Shown here piece by piece: positions 17,790 to 26,625 of a DNA stretch of 64,000 nucleotides. The stretch's first letter is position 1. The number at the start of each line of letters is the position of its first letter. Position numbers and translations under genes: made by a program. This stretch comes from CAVWSM01 sp963799425 (GTDB lineage Bacteria > Actinomycetota > Actinomycetes > Jiangellales > Jiangellaceae): positions 147,480 to 211,479 of the forward strand of contig CAWCXA010000020.1 in the NCBI GenBank assembly GCA_963799425.1. Direction: 5' to 3'. The notes under the pieces are model-generated. The model had not been told where the DNA came from. It did not search any database and saw only the letters and a program-made list of their open reading frames with translations.

Positions 17790-18831
17790 TCACGCCGGGA
17801 CCCGACGTGCTTGTGACGGGGATCTTGGGGTGGCGCGACGGGACCACAGCCCGGACAGCCACCTGGCCACGCTGCTGGAGATCACGGAGAGGATCAGCAG
17901 CAGCCCGATGATGATGTTGTTGACGTTGACGGTGATGCCCTCGAGACGCAGCGCGCTGCCCACGATGCCGATGAGCACGACGCCCGCGATGACGCCGTGC
18001 AGCTTCCCGCGGCCACCGAAGATCGACACGCCACCGAGGAGGACGGCCGCGATGACTTGCAGCTCGAGACCTGTCGCGTTGTCGCCTCGGGCACTGCCGA
18101 ACCGCAGCGTGAAGTAGACGCCGGCCAGCGCTGAAACCGTGCCCGACAGCACGAACAGGACGAACTTGGTCCGCGCGACGTTGACCCCGGTGAAGTGCGC
18201 TGCCTCGCCGTTCAACCCGATGTCGTAGACACCGCGCCCGAACGTGGAGAAGTGCAGCAGCACGGCAAACGCAACGGCGAGCATCGCGAACGGAATCATC
18301 ACGACAGGGATCGGCGTGTCACCGATCTTGTCCTTGACGAGCGCCGTCCAGTCCCGCGGAAAGTCGGTCACTGCCCTCGTCCCGAGCAGGCCAACGGCGA
18401 TGCCGCGGAAGAGGGCCAGCGTGCCGATGGTGACGGCGAGGGACGGCAGGCCCGACGTACGCGACCAGGAACCCGTTGAACGCGCCGCACAGTGCGCCGA
18501 CGACAAGTGCGAGCAAGCCGGCGACGGGGATGGCGAAGCCGTGCTCGTGGAACACTCCGACGAGGACGCTGGACAGGCCCACGGTGCTTGCGACCGATAG
18601 GTCGATCTCACCGGTGATGATGACCATCGTCATCGGTAGGGCGATGAAGAGGATCGGCGCGATGTCCAGCAGTAGGAACGTGGTGGTGAGCGGGCTGTCG
18701 AAGTTCGGCACGTTGGCTGTTGAGTACAGCACCACCCCGACGACAAGCGCGATGATGGCCACCTCGCGCGTGAGGAGCAATCGGCGCCAAAGCGGCTGCG
18801 CATAGTCGGCGTACGCGGTGGTCGCTGTCAT
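17790..18831 (-). pseudogene. rhaQ: Rhamnose ABC transporter permease, one frameshift
   Basis: This RbsC-type (BPD_transp_2) permease has about ten helices. The first ~125 residues from ATG 18831 include TGEIDLSVASTVGLSSVLVG and end in NGFLVAYVG. After a break near 18455 the sequence continues LPSLAVTIGTLALFRGIAVG with the coupling-helix region GLNGEAAHFTGVNVARTKF and GVSIFGGRGKLHGVIAG. Joined length is ~347 aa, normal for the family. Start and stop overlap neatly with the neighbouring permease gene. One indel in a run around GGCAGGCCCGACG explains the break. Confidence 0.87.
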
Positions 18832-19901
18832 GTCTCGTCCCTCGCTTCGACGAGCCGGCGCGCCTGTCTTGCCGCGAGGACGCGGTCAAGCACGATTGCG
18901 CTGATGATGAGTACGCCGACGACGGCCCGCTGCCAGAAGTCCGGGATGCCGAGGATGGGCAGGGCACGGTTGATCGTGATGAGGAGGATGGCGCCGAGCG
19001 CCGCGCCCCAGACGGTGCCGCTGCCACCGAAGATCGCGACTCCGCCGATAACCACCGCGGCAACGGCCTGCAGCTCGAGGCCGAGTCCGGCACCCGAGCT
19101 GACCGTCCCGTAGCGGGCCGCGAACAGGACACCGGCCAGCCCGGCCAGAGCCCCGCTGAGCAGGAACGCGAAGAGCAGTCGCCGGCGCACCCTGAGGCCG
19201 TACAGCTCAGCAGCGTCGGGATCGGAGCCGATCGCGTACAGCTCCCGACCGCCACGCGCGGTGTACATGTAGTAGCCCACGACGACAAGCACGGCAACGG
19301 CGATCCACGTCAGCCAGGGCACGGCCAGGAACGAGCTGGTCCCCAGATCGAGGAAGGCGTCCGGCATGTCGCCAGCGTTGATGCGATCGCTGCCGACCCA
19401 GGTGAGCAGGATGCCTCGGTAGATATAGAGCGTGCCGAGGGTGATGACGAGCGCGGGCACCCGGCCGTACGCAACGAGCAGTCCGTTGACCAGCCCGAGC
19501 AGCGCGCCCGCGGCGGCTCCTGCCAGGAAGACGACGACGATGGGAATGCCGGGAACCTCGAGGAACAGGGTGCCGCTCAGGTAGGCCGTGAGCCCAAGCA
19601 CGGAACCGACCGAGAGGTCGACGTTGCGGGTGATGACTACAACGGCCTGACCGATCGCCAGGAGCACCAGAATGGCCGGCGTCAGCAGCAGGTCTCGCCA
19701 GCTGTTGGCGGTGAACAGGAACGTCGACGTCTTGATGGTCGCCGCGGCGATGACAACCACAAGCACAGCGGCGATCGCGATTTCTCGCGACCGAAGTATG
19801 GTGCCGACGATCCGACGCGCCGGGGACAGCCTGCTCGGCTCGACGAGCAGAGTCTCGGCGGTCGTGTGCTCGCCGTGCGGCAGGGGCGTCTCGGTCTTCA
19901 C
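18828..19901 (-). CDS. rhaP: Rhamnose ABC transporter permease
   Basis: This 357-aa inner-membrane permease of the ribose/rhamnose class (BPD_transp_2) has about nine to ten helices. Diagnostic segments are VVVITRNVDLSVGSVLGLTA, the cytoplasmic coupling loop AIGSDPDAAELYGLRVRRRL and GGVAIFGGSGTVWGAALGAI. It pairs with the second permease to form the heterodimeric channel and docks on RhaT. It overlaps rhaT upstream by four bases and the next permease downstream by four bases, so translation is coupled. The P/Q names follow gene order and could be swapped. Confidence 0.9.
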   Translation of the reverse strand: MKTETPLPHGEHTTAETLLVEPSRLSPARRIVGTILRSREIAIAAVLVVVIAAATIKTSTFLFTANSWRDLLLTPAILVLLAIGQAVVVITRNVDLSVGSVLGLTAYLSGTLFLEVPGIPIVVVFLAGAAAGALLGLVNGLLVAYGRVPALVITLGTLYIYRGILLTWVGSDRINAGDMPDAFLDLGTSSFLAVPWLTWIAVAVLVVVGYYMYTARGGRELYAIGSDPDAAELYGLRVRRRLLFAFLLSGALAGLAGVLFAARYGTVSSGAGLGLELQAVAAVVIGGVAIFGGSGTVWGAALGAILLITINRALPILGIPDFWQRAVVGVLIISAIVLDRVLAARQARRLVEARDET

Positions 19902-21430
19902 CGCTGGCTCTCCAGCTGTTGCGTCGCCGCCCGCATGACCACCTCGGGGGTGGCCTCTTCTCGATCGAGATCAGCGGTGAGCCGGCCCTCGCAGACAACG
20001 AGTACGCGGTCGGCCATGCCCAGCACCTCGGGAAGCTCCGACGAGATCATGAGGATCGCGATCCCCTGCGCGGCCAGCTCGGACAGGAGCCGGTGCACCT
20101 CGGCCTTGGTGCCGACGTCGATGCCACGCGTCGGCTCGTCGATGATCAACAGCTTCGGGTTGGTCGCCAGCCACTTGGCGATGACGACCTTCTGCTGGTT
20201 TCCGCCGCTCATGGTGTTGGCCGCTGCGTCGAGCGCGTTGGTCTTGACTTGCAGGCGCGCCGCCCACGGCCCGGCCGCGCGGTTCTCCGCCCGCTCGGTG
20301 ATCAGACCGGCCCTGGCCAGCGTCGACCGGATGACACCGGCCACGTTGCGGGCGACGGACGCCTCGGTGACGAGACCCTGCTTGCGCCTGTCCTCGGGGA
20401 TGAACGCCACGCCGGCCGTGATGGCGGCACGCGGGTCGCGCTTGGCCAGGGCCTTGCCGTGCATGCGCACCGCGCCCGAGTCGTATCCGTCGACACCGAA
20501 AATGGCTCGAGCGATCTCGCTGCGACCGGCGCCAACGAGACCAGCCAGACCGAGGATCTCGCCGGCGCGCACGGAGAAGCTGATGTCGTGGAACTCACCC
20601 GCCGAGGTGAGCCCTTCCACCTCCAGCACGGGCGCGCCAATCGTCGACGGCAACTTGGGGAACAGGTCACCCACCTCTCGGCCCACCATGAGGGTGACGA
20701 TCTCGTCGACGGTCGTCTGCTTGATGGGCTTGGTTGCCACATAGGCGCCGTCGCGCATCACGGTGACGGTGTCGCAGAGCGAGAAGACCTCGTCGAAGCG
20801 GTGCGAGATGAAGACAAGGGCTCGGCCCTCGTCGCGGAGGCTGCGGGCCACCGCGAACAGCCGCTCGACCTCCACGCCGCTGAGCGCCGCGGTCGGCTCG
20901 TCCATGATGAGCAGGCTGGCGTCGAGGGAGATGGCCTTGGCGATCTCGATGATCTGCTGGTCGGCGATGGACAGGCCGAGCGCCGGGCGCCGTGGGTCGA
21001 TGTGCACGCCGAGTCGCGCGAACAGCGCCTCCGCTTCGGCGTACATCTGGCCACGCTCGATCCGTCGCCAACGGTCGACCGGCTGCCGGCCCATGAAGAT
21101 GTTTTCCGTCACCGACAGGTCCGGGAAGAGCGTCGGCTCCTGATAGATCACCGCAACGCCGGCTGCCTTCGACTCTGCGGTGGAGTGGAAGTCGACGTCG
21201 CGCCCGTGCAGGCGAAGCACCCCTCCGTCTCGCCGGTAGACCCCGGCGACGACCTTGACCAGCGTCGACTTCCCGGCGCCGTTCTCCCCCACCAAGCCGT
21301 GAATGGTGCCGGCGTCGACGGTGAGCGTGCCGGAACGCAACGCGACGACTGGCCCGAACGTCTTCGAGACGTCGCGCAGCTCGAGGGTGACAGGGGTCTC
21401 GTCCACCCCGTCGGATGCTGCTGTCGTCAT
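19898..21430 (-). CDS. rhaT: Rhamnose ABC transporter ATPase (two ABC domains)
   Basis: This 510-aa sugar-import ATPase has two tandem ABC domains, as in RbsA, AraG and MglA. Domain 1 has Walker A GENGAGKST, Q-loop VIYQEPTLFP, a degenerate signature LSIADQQ and Walker B LLIMDEPTAAL. Domain 2 starts near residue 255 with GLVGAGRSEIAR in place of a canonical Walker A, and has signature MSGGNQQKV and LLIIDEPTRGIDVG. This asymmetry is normal for the family. It is the first gene of the operon, about 190 bases from the divergent LacI gene and its two candidate operators. Confidence 0.93.
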   Translation of the reverse strand: MTTAASDGVDETPVTLELRDVSKTFGPVVALRSGTLTVDAGTIHGLVGENGAGKSTLVKVVAGVYRRDGGVLRLHGRDVDFHSTAESKAAGVAVIYQEPTLFPDLSVTENIFMGRQPVDRWRRIERGQMYAEAEALFARLGVHIDPRRPALGLSIADQQIIEIAKAISLDASLLIMDEPTAALSGVEVERLFAVARSLRDEGRALVFISHRFDEVFSLCDTVTVMRDGAYVATKPIKQTTVDEIVTLMVGREVGDLFPKLPSTIGAPVLEVEGLTSAGEFHDISFSVRAGEILGLAGLVGAGRSEIARAIFGVDGYDSGAVRMHGKALAKRDPRAAITAGVAFIPEDRRKQGLVTEASVARNVAGVIRSTLARAGLITERAENRAAGPWAARLQVKTNALDAAANTMSGGNQQKVVIAKWLATNPKLLIIDEPTRGIDVGTKAEVHRLLSELAAQGIAILMISSELPEVLGMADRVLVVCEGRLTADLDREEATPEVVMRAATQQLESQR

Positions 21431-21486
21431 GTCGCTCGCCGTTCCACGAGGTCGTGCGGGCTGTCTCGATGAGCCACGAACCGGTC

Positions 21487-21500
21487 TTGAAAGGTTTCAA
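21487..21500. promoter_or_regulatory. LacI-type operator candidate O1
   Basis: The sequence TTGAAAGGTTTCAA has perfectly complementary six-base arms (TTGAAA/TTTCAA) around a two-base centre. It lies 57 bases upstream of the rhaT start. Size and symmetry are typical of LacI-family operators, and the adjacent regulator is LacI-type. Confidence 0.65.
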
Positions 21501-21622
21501 CGCTTGCGCCGAAAGTAGAGGCGATCGAGTGGGCGCGTCAAGGGTGGATGTGCGGAGAAGTTCCTGTGAGTTGTCGGCTGCGGTGTATGGCATGGGTGCA
21601 CCGGGCCAGATAGCCTTCAGCC

Positions 21623-21636
21623 TTGTCACGTTTCAA
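21623..21636. promoter_or_regulatory. LacI-type operator candidate O2
   Basis: The sequence TTGTCACGTTTCAA matches O1 at 11 of 14 positions, with the right half GTTTCAA identical. It lies about 136 bases from O1 and 41 bases before the regulator ATG. It could mediate autoregulation or looping with O1. Confidence 0.55.
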
Positions 21637-21676
21637 TAACGGCAGACCGCGGTCGGGTTTCGTGAGGAGTCAGGAG

Positions 21677-22717
21677 ATGGCGCTGTCGCGCGGCCAACGG
21701 ACCCCGGTCCAGCAGCGTCAAGGACGTCGCCGCGGTCGCGGGGGTCTCGCTGGGCACGGTGTCCAACGTTCTCAACCGCCCGGACCGGGTGAGCGTCCGC
21801 ACCCGAGAGCAAGGTCGAGCGAGGCGATGCGCGAGCTCGGGTTCGTACGAAATGAGTCGGCGCGCCAGCTCCGCGCCGGAAAGAGCCGCGTGCTCGCCTA
21901 CGTGATGCTCGACGCGAGCAATCCCTTCTTCACCGACGTCGCTCAAGGCATCGAGGAAGTGGCGGAGGGATCCGACCTGTCGCTGTTCATCTGCAACAGC
22001 GATCAGCGCGGTGAACGGGAGCTCTCCTACCTCACCCGGCTCGAGCAACAGCGGGTGCAAGGCGTACTCATCACACCTGTCGACCCGGAGGATCCTCTCC
22101 TGGACGAGATGTCCCTGCGCGGCACGCCAGTGGTGATCGTGGACCGCATCGGCAGCCGTGACACGCACTGTTCGGTCGCGGTGGACGACATCCTCGGTGG
22201 GCGTCTCGCCGCAGAGCACCTGCTCGACCTTGGCCACGAGCGGATCGCGTTTGTCGGCGGTCCCGAACGGATCGGACAGGTTCGAGACCGGCGCGAGGGT
22301 GCCCGGCGGGCGCTCGCGGCTGCGGGACGCGCGCGCCACGATCTGGTGATGGTGCGCACTGATGCGCTGACGGTTGCCGAAGGTCGGAGTGCCGGCGCGC
22401 GGATCGCCGGCATGGCGCGCGGCGTACGGCCGACCGCGGCCGTGTGCGCCAACGATCTCCTCGCCCTCGGCCTGCTCCAGCAATGCGTGGCCCTGGGCGT
22501 CAGCGTGCCCGAAGACCTCGCCATCGTCGGCTACGACGACATCGACTTCGCAGCGGCTGCGGCCGTGCCGCTCACCTCAGTTCGGCAGCCACGCCGACAG
22601 CTCGGACGTACGGCTGCCGAGCTGCTGATCGACGAGGCGACCAATCCGGACCACGAGCACCAGCAGGTGCTGTTCACACCCGAGCTGGTCGCCCGCGGCT
22701 CCACGCGAGCGCGCTGA
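21677..22717 (+). CDS. LacI-family regulator of the rhamnose operon, HTH frame-disturbed
   Basis: This LacI/GalR repressor of ~345 aa has an intact ligand-binding half: SRVLAYVMLDASNPFFTDVA, QGVLITPVDPEDPLLDEMSL, HERIAFVGGPE and the closing LAIVGYDDIDFAAAA. The DNA-binding head (VKDVAAVAGVSLGTVSNVLN) is encoded in a neighbouring frame between about 21712 and 21815, so two compensating indels interrupt the main frame. The frame stays open throughout but encodes nonsense there. ATG 21677 follows GTGAGGAGTCAGG. It is divergent from rhaT and most likely represses the operon until rhamnose or a derivative binds. Confidence 0.85.
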   Translation: MALSRGQRTPVQQRQGRRRGRGGLAGHGVQRSQPPGPGERPHPRARSSEAMRELGFVRNESARQLRAGKSRVLAYVMLDASNPFFTDVAQGIEEVAEGSDLSLFICNSDQRGERELSYLTRLEQQRVQGVLITPVDPEDPLLDEMSLRGTPVVIVDRIGSRDTHCSVAVDDILGGRLAAEHLLDLGHERIAFVGGPERIGQVRDRREGARRALAAAGRARHDLVMVRTDALTVAEGRSAGARIAGMARGVRPTAAVCANDLLALGLLQQCVALGVSVPEDLAIVGYDDIDFAAAAAVPLTSVRQPRRQLGRTAAELLIDEATNPDHEHQQVLFTPELVARGSTRAR

Positions 22718-22747
22718 CACTGGCTGAAGGAGTGCGTTCCCCGAATC

Positions 22748-24100
22748 TCACGGCCGCGACTCGACGTCCCAGCCCAGCAGCACATCCTCGTCCGCAAGGT
22801 AGACAGCGCGGTTGGTCAGTCGTACACCGTCGGCAACCCGGCCAATGCCGAGGTCTCCCACAGCCTCCACGCCTGCACCGATCACGGTTGGCGATATCGA
22901 CACAACCAAGCGGTCCACCTGCCCCGTCGCGAAGACCGAGGTAATGACACGTCGGCCTCCCTCCACCATGAGCGATTCGACTCCGGACTCGCGTAGCTCC
23001 GCCAGCACCGCCGCCAGGTCGACGCCTTGAGGCGCCGCCGCTACCTCGCGCACGGCCACGCTTGCCGCCCGCAGTTGGGCCCTACGTTCGTGGTTGGCGG
23101 TCGGGGTCGTGAACACGATCGTGCTGGCGGACTCGTCAACTACCTTGGCTTGGGGCGTTGTACGCAGCGACGAGTCGAGCACGACTCGGATCGGATTGGC
23201 TCCGGGCACCATGCGCACGGTGAGCTGCGGATCGTCTTGCTGCACCGTGCCGGAGCCGACCAGCACCGCATCACACGCTGCCCGCAGTGCGTGCGAGATC
23301 CGTCGTTCAGCCTCTCCGCTGATCCATTTGGAGTCACCTGTCCGGGTAGCGATCCGACCGTCGAGCGTCTGCGCGTACTTCACGAGTACATAAGGCCGCT
23401 CGCCGCGCGTTCGGATCTCACCGAGGAGCTGACTCACGTCAACCGGCGCTGCCGGCACGGCTGTCAGTCCGACGCCTGTTGGGCGTACGTGTCCGAGCCG
23501 GCCCGCTTTGGTCATGAGATATCGCCTGTTGCGACCATGTGGTGCCGTGGCCAATGGCTCGATCGCCGCGACTGATATGCCGCAGTGGCGCAATGCTTCG
23601 GCTTTGGCAGGATTGTTGGACAGCAGTCGTACGGAGCGCACCCCGAGCACGCGCAACACCGCACCGGCGTCGGCGTAGTCCCTCCCGTCGGCAGGGAATC
23701 CCAGCCGCAAGTTCGCATCCAGCGTGTCCGCCCCGCGATCCTGCTCCATGTAGGCACGAAACTTGTTGACCAGCCCTATGCCGCGCCCCTCCTGGCCCGT
23801 CAGGTACAGCACGACACCGCGGTCCTCGGCCGCAACGGCGCGCATCGCGCTCCGCAGCTGCACGCCACAGTCACAGCGCAAGGATCCGAGCGCGTCACCG
23901 GTCAGGCACTCCGAGTGCAGTCGGGTGAGAACGGGCTCGGCGCCCGACACCTCGCCCCTGACAAGGGCTAGATAGGTATGGCCGGCGGCGGTCTGGAACA
24001 CCCGTGTGCGGAACTCGCCATATGAGGTCGGAATGACTACGTTCCCGACCTCAAGAGGTGCGCCCGTAGGGTCGCCGTCGCGGCCGTAAGGAAGGACCAT
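22748..24100 (-). CDS. GTP cyclohydrolase II fused to RibD-type reductase
   Basis: This 450-aa fusion has an N-terminal RibA domain (to about residue 205) with zinc cysteines in CLTGDALGSLRCDCGVQL, the GTP-binding GQEGRGIGLVNK and the catalytic LGFPADGRDY region. The C-terminal domain (about 225-450) is the RibD reductase/DHFR fold: RPYVLVKYAQTLDGRIATRT, GDSKWISG and SLMVEGGRRV. No deaminase domain and no DHBP synthase (RibB) domain are present. RibA makes a diaminopyrimidine ribosyl phosphate from GTP and RibD-C reduces a ribosyl side chain, so the protein could supply a pyrimidine or pterin precursor. Ordinary riboflavin genes are absent nearby. It is divergent from the dehydrogenase gene. 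Confidence 0.9.
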   Translation of the reverse strand: MVLPYGRDGDPTGAPLEVGNVVIPTSYGEFRTRVFQTAAGHTYLALVRGEVSGAEPVLTRLHSECLTGDALGSLRCDCGVQLRSAMRAVAAEDRGVVLYLTGQEGRGIGLVNKFRAYMEQDRGADTLDANLRLGFPADGRDYADAGAVLRVLGVRSVRLLSNNPAKAEALRHCGISVAAIEPLATAPHGRNRRYLMTKAGRLGHVRPTGVGLTAVPAAPVDVSQLLGEIRTRGERPYVLVKYAQTLDGRIATRTGDSKWISGEAERRISHALRAACDAVLVGSGTVQQDDPQLTVRMVPGANPIRVVLDSSLRTTPQAKVVDESASTIVFTTPTANHERRAQLRAASVAVREVAAAPQGVDLAAVLAELRESGVESLMVEGGRRVITSVFATGQVDRLVVSISPTVIGAGVEAVGDLGIGRVADGVRLTNRAVYLADEDVLLGWDVESRP

Positions 24101-24152
24101 GGCCCTTGGCTACACCGGTCCGCCGACAGAGACCAATCGAAATAGGAGTGAG

Positions 24153-25151
24153 ATGCCGGCTCGCGCCGTCCAGTTCACTGCCCCTCATCAGGTCGAGGTG
24201 GTGCCCGTCGACCTCGCTGCGCCTGCATCCCCCGCAGAAGTGCTCGTGCGGACCGCGTACTCAGGTATCAGCGGCGGCACCGAGATGCTCGCCTACCGCG
24301 GAGTCCTCGATGCGAGCACACAGCTCGACGAGGCCATCGAGGGGCTCTCCGGGACGTTTTCCTATCCGTTCCGGTACGGCTACAGCTGCGTGGGGTGGGT
24401 GGAGCAGGGGACGTCGTCCGTTCCGGAGGGATCGCTGGTGTTCGCATTCCACCCGCACCAGGACCGGTTCGTGGTGGCCGATGTTGATGTCGTACTGCTC
24501 GATCCGCAATCGGATCCACGGCTGGCGACGCTCTTTCCGTTGGTCGAGACAGCCCTTCAGCTGACCCTCGATGCAGGTCCAGTGTTCGGCGATACCGTCG
24601 TGATTACCGGCATGGGAACTGTCGGTCTGCTGACCGCCCTGCTGTTGCGGCGGGCCGGTGCCGATGTGCTCGGGAGCGAGCCGCTGCCGTGGCGGCGAGA
24701 CCTGGCCAGTGCCCTGGGCATCCTTGCCGTCCCACCTGACCGACTGCGGGAGCATGTGAGGGCAGCAACGAGCGGGCGCGGGGCGCCGTTGTTGGTTGAG
24801 CTGTCGGGCGCGCCGGCAGCTCTGGAGGCCGGCCTTCCGTTGCTCGCTCACGAGGGGACTGCGCTAGTCGGCTCCTGGTACGGCACGCAGCAGGTGTCCC
24901 TGCCATTGGGCGCAGAGTTTCACCGGCGTCGGCTGGTCATCCGCAGCAGCCAGGTTTCAACAATCTCCGCGGCGATGCACGGCCGCTGGGACATACAGCG
25001 CCGCCGTGCCGCTGCGCGGAGACTTCTCGATGATCTTCCACTGAGCGCTCTGGCCACGAGCGAGTTCGCCTTCACAGACGCAGGAGACGCGTACGCCGCG
25101 ATCGAGCGCGGTGAGCCCGGACTGCTGCATGCTGCCCTGCGCTATGAATGA
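24153..25151 (+). CDS. Zinc-type alcohol dehydrogenase-like oxidoreductase
   Basis: This 332-aa MDR-superfamily dehydrogenase has a GroES-like N-terminal domain (VLVRTAYSGISGGTEMLAYR), a Rossmann fold with VVITGMGTVGLLTALLLRRA, and DAYAAIERGEPGLLHAAL at the C terminus. It looks like the BchC/2-desacetyl-type branch, lacks the structural zinc cysteines, and probably oxidises a sugar or side-chain hydroxyl. ATG 24153 follows ATAGGAGTGAG and is preferred over an in-frame ATG at 24099 that overlaps the divergent gene. Its stop overlaps the pterin-synthase-like gene, so the two are translationally coupled. Confidence 0.82.
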   Translation: MPARAVQFTAPHQVEVVPVDLAAPASPAEVLVRTAYSGISGGTEMLAYRGVLDASTQLDEAIEGLSGTFSYPFRYGYSCVGWVEQGTSSVPEGSLVFAFHPHQDRFVVADVDVVLLDPQSDPRLATLFPLVETALQLTLDAGPVFGDTVVITGMGTVGLLTALLLRRAGADVLGSEPLPWRRDLASALGILAVPPDRLREHVRAATSGRGAPLLVELSGAPAALEAGLPLLAHEGTALVGSWYGTQQVSLPLGAEFHRRRLVIRSSQVSTISAAMHGRWDIQRRRAAARRLLDDLPLSALATSEFAFTDAGDAYAAIERGEPGLLHAALRYE

Positions 25152-25557
25152 CCTCATGTACGAGACCGGTACCGCCGTAGAAGTACGGGCGTTCCACGTC
25201 ATGCCTGGCCTGCCTCCGCCCGAAGGCGAGCTGCACTCTCACGATTACCGCTTGGACGTTGTCGTCTCCCGAGAGGAGCTCGACGAGCGGGGCATGGTCG
25301 TCGACCTCGACGTGCTGGTGGACGCCTTGCGCGGGATCGCCGACAGCGTTGACGGCGCAAACCTTGACGAGGTTGTGGAAGCCGCAGCCGGCGCGGAGGG
25401 GGTGACGGTCGAGGTCTTCGCGCGGTGGGTGCACGACCGGTTGGGCCAGGCGCTCGGGCCTGTGGGAGGCGCGACGCTTGCGGTGCGTGTGTGGGAGACG
25501 CCTGTGGCGTTCGGCGGCTATGTCGCGGCCGTGCCGGATCCGGCAACTTCGTCGTAG
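25144..25557 (+). CDS. 6-pyruvoyltetrahydropterin synthase-like protein (PTPS/QueD fold), no cysteine
   Basis: This 137-aa T-fold protein retains the three zinc histidines of the PTPS/QueD family (His18 in RAFHVM, His31 and His33 in LHSHDY) and a pterin-anchoring Glu in VEVFARW. The protein contains no cysteine at all. The catalytic Cys normally before HGHNY is replaced by an acidic PPPEGEL stretch, and the usual Asp-His pair reads VDGANL. PTPS-III enzymes, which make 6-hydroxymethyldihydropterin, also replace this Cys with Glu, so a similar reaction is possible but unproven. ATG 25144 overlaps the dehydrogenase stop by eight bases. Confidence 0.82.
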   Translation: MNDLMYETGTAVEVRAFHVMPGLPPPEGELHSHDYRLDVVVSREELDERGMVVDLDVLVDALRGIADSVDGANLDEVVEAAAGAEGVTVEVFARWVHDRLGQALGPVGGATLAVRVWETPVAFGGYVAAVPDPATSS

Positions 25558-26625
25558 GCGGCCAGACAGCGCTCGGCGGTCTTCGTCCACGTGAACTGTT
25601 CGAGTACGGCGTCGCGCGCGGCGCTTCCCATCCGCCGGGCCAGCGCTTGATCGCTGAGCAGCATCTCCAGGCGATCATGCAGCTCAATTTCGTCGCCCGG
25701 GGTGACGAGGAAACCCGTCTCGCCGTCGCGAATGATCTCGGTGAGGCCACCCGTTCGGCTCGCCACCACAGGCGTCCCGCTGGCCATGGCCTCCAGGGCG
25801 GACAGGCCAAGGAGCTCGGTGACCGGCACGTGTCGGCCGTAGCAAGTTCGTTCGACCGTGGGCAGCACAAAGACAGCCGCTCGGCGGTGCAGTGCCGGCA
25901 ATTCTCGCTCCGGAACCGGGCCGATGAATCGTACGTCTCGGCCGGCGGCCAGCCGCCGCAGCAACAGTGGGTAGTCCCGCTCCGGTGGCCGCGGATCGTG
26001 GCCGGTAGACCCCGCCACAGTCAGGGGCGTGCCGTCGGGGATCGCCCGCAGCAGGTGGTCGATCCCCTTGTGCGGCGTCAGCCGACCGACGTACAGAACG
26101 CCGCGGCGCCGCCCATCGGGCTCTGGGCAGAAACGTGCGGGATCGGCACCGCCATAGATGATGTGAGTACGAGCCGGCGGTGCGTGCAGCACGTGGGCGG
26201 AATACCTCGACACGGTCAGGAACCGCTCGAACAGAGCCGGCAGGAGGCCACCCCATCCGCCCCCGCCAAGCCCATGATCGGTTGTCACTCGGTGCTGCCC
26301 TGCGACAGCAGCAGCCAGCACGGCCACCCGGCTCGGCGCACTGCGCGGCTGATGGCAGTGCACGATGTCCGCCCCGCGAAGCGACCACGCCAGTTGAGGC
26401 GCGATCGGCTGCGCGGGATGGCCACGCAGCAGACCGAACCGGCGCAGCATGCGGATCTGCACTCCGGCCGGCTCCCGCAGCATCCGTGCCGCACGGCCCG
26501 AACGTGAGCAGCACACAATCCACGTGCAGGGCCAGGGCGCGGGCAAGCTCCAGCGGGTAACGTTCGCCACCACCAAGCAGCCCGCCGGCTCCGAACGGCG
26601 TCGGGACGACATGAATGACCCGCAT
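25518..26625 (-). pseudogene. GT4-family glycosyltransferase, one frameshift
   Basis: This retaining glycosyltransferase has two Rossmann domains. The N terminus from ATG 26625 (MRVIHVVPTPFGAGGLLGGG, then VDCVLLTFGP) is in one frame. After a break near 26497 the remainder reads MLREPAGVQIRMLRRFG, GADIVHCHQPRSAP, GVLYVGRLTPHKGIDHLL and the donor-site ELLGLSALEAMASGTPVVAS. Joined length is ~368 aa. One indel in GGGCCGTGCGG explains the shift. Its 3' end overlaps the pterin-synthase-like gene on the other strand by 40 bases, and its start overlaps the divergent second glycosyltransferase. Nucleotide-sugar and acceptor are unknown. Confidence 0.85.

Noticed and set aside
19919..21472. 517-codon open frame antisense to rhaT
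   Set aside because: Its residues (His/Arg/Asp-rich, no domain) mirror the ATPase codons, and rhaT has both ABC domains intact.
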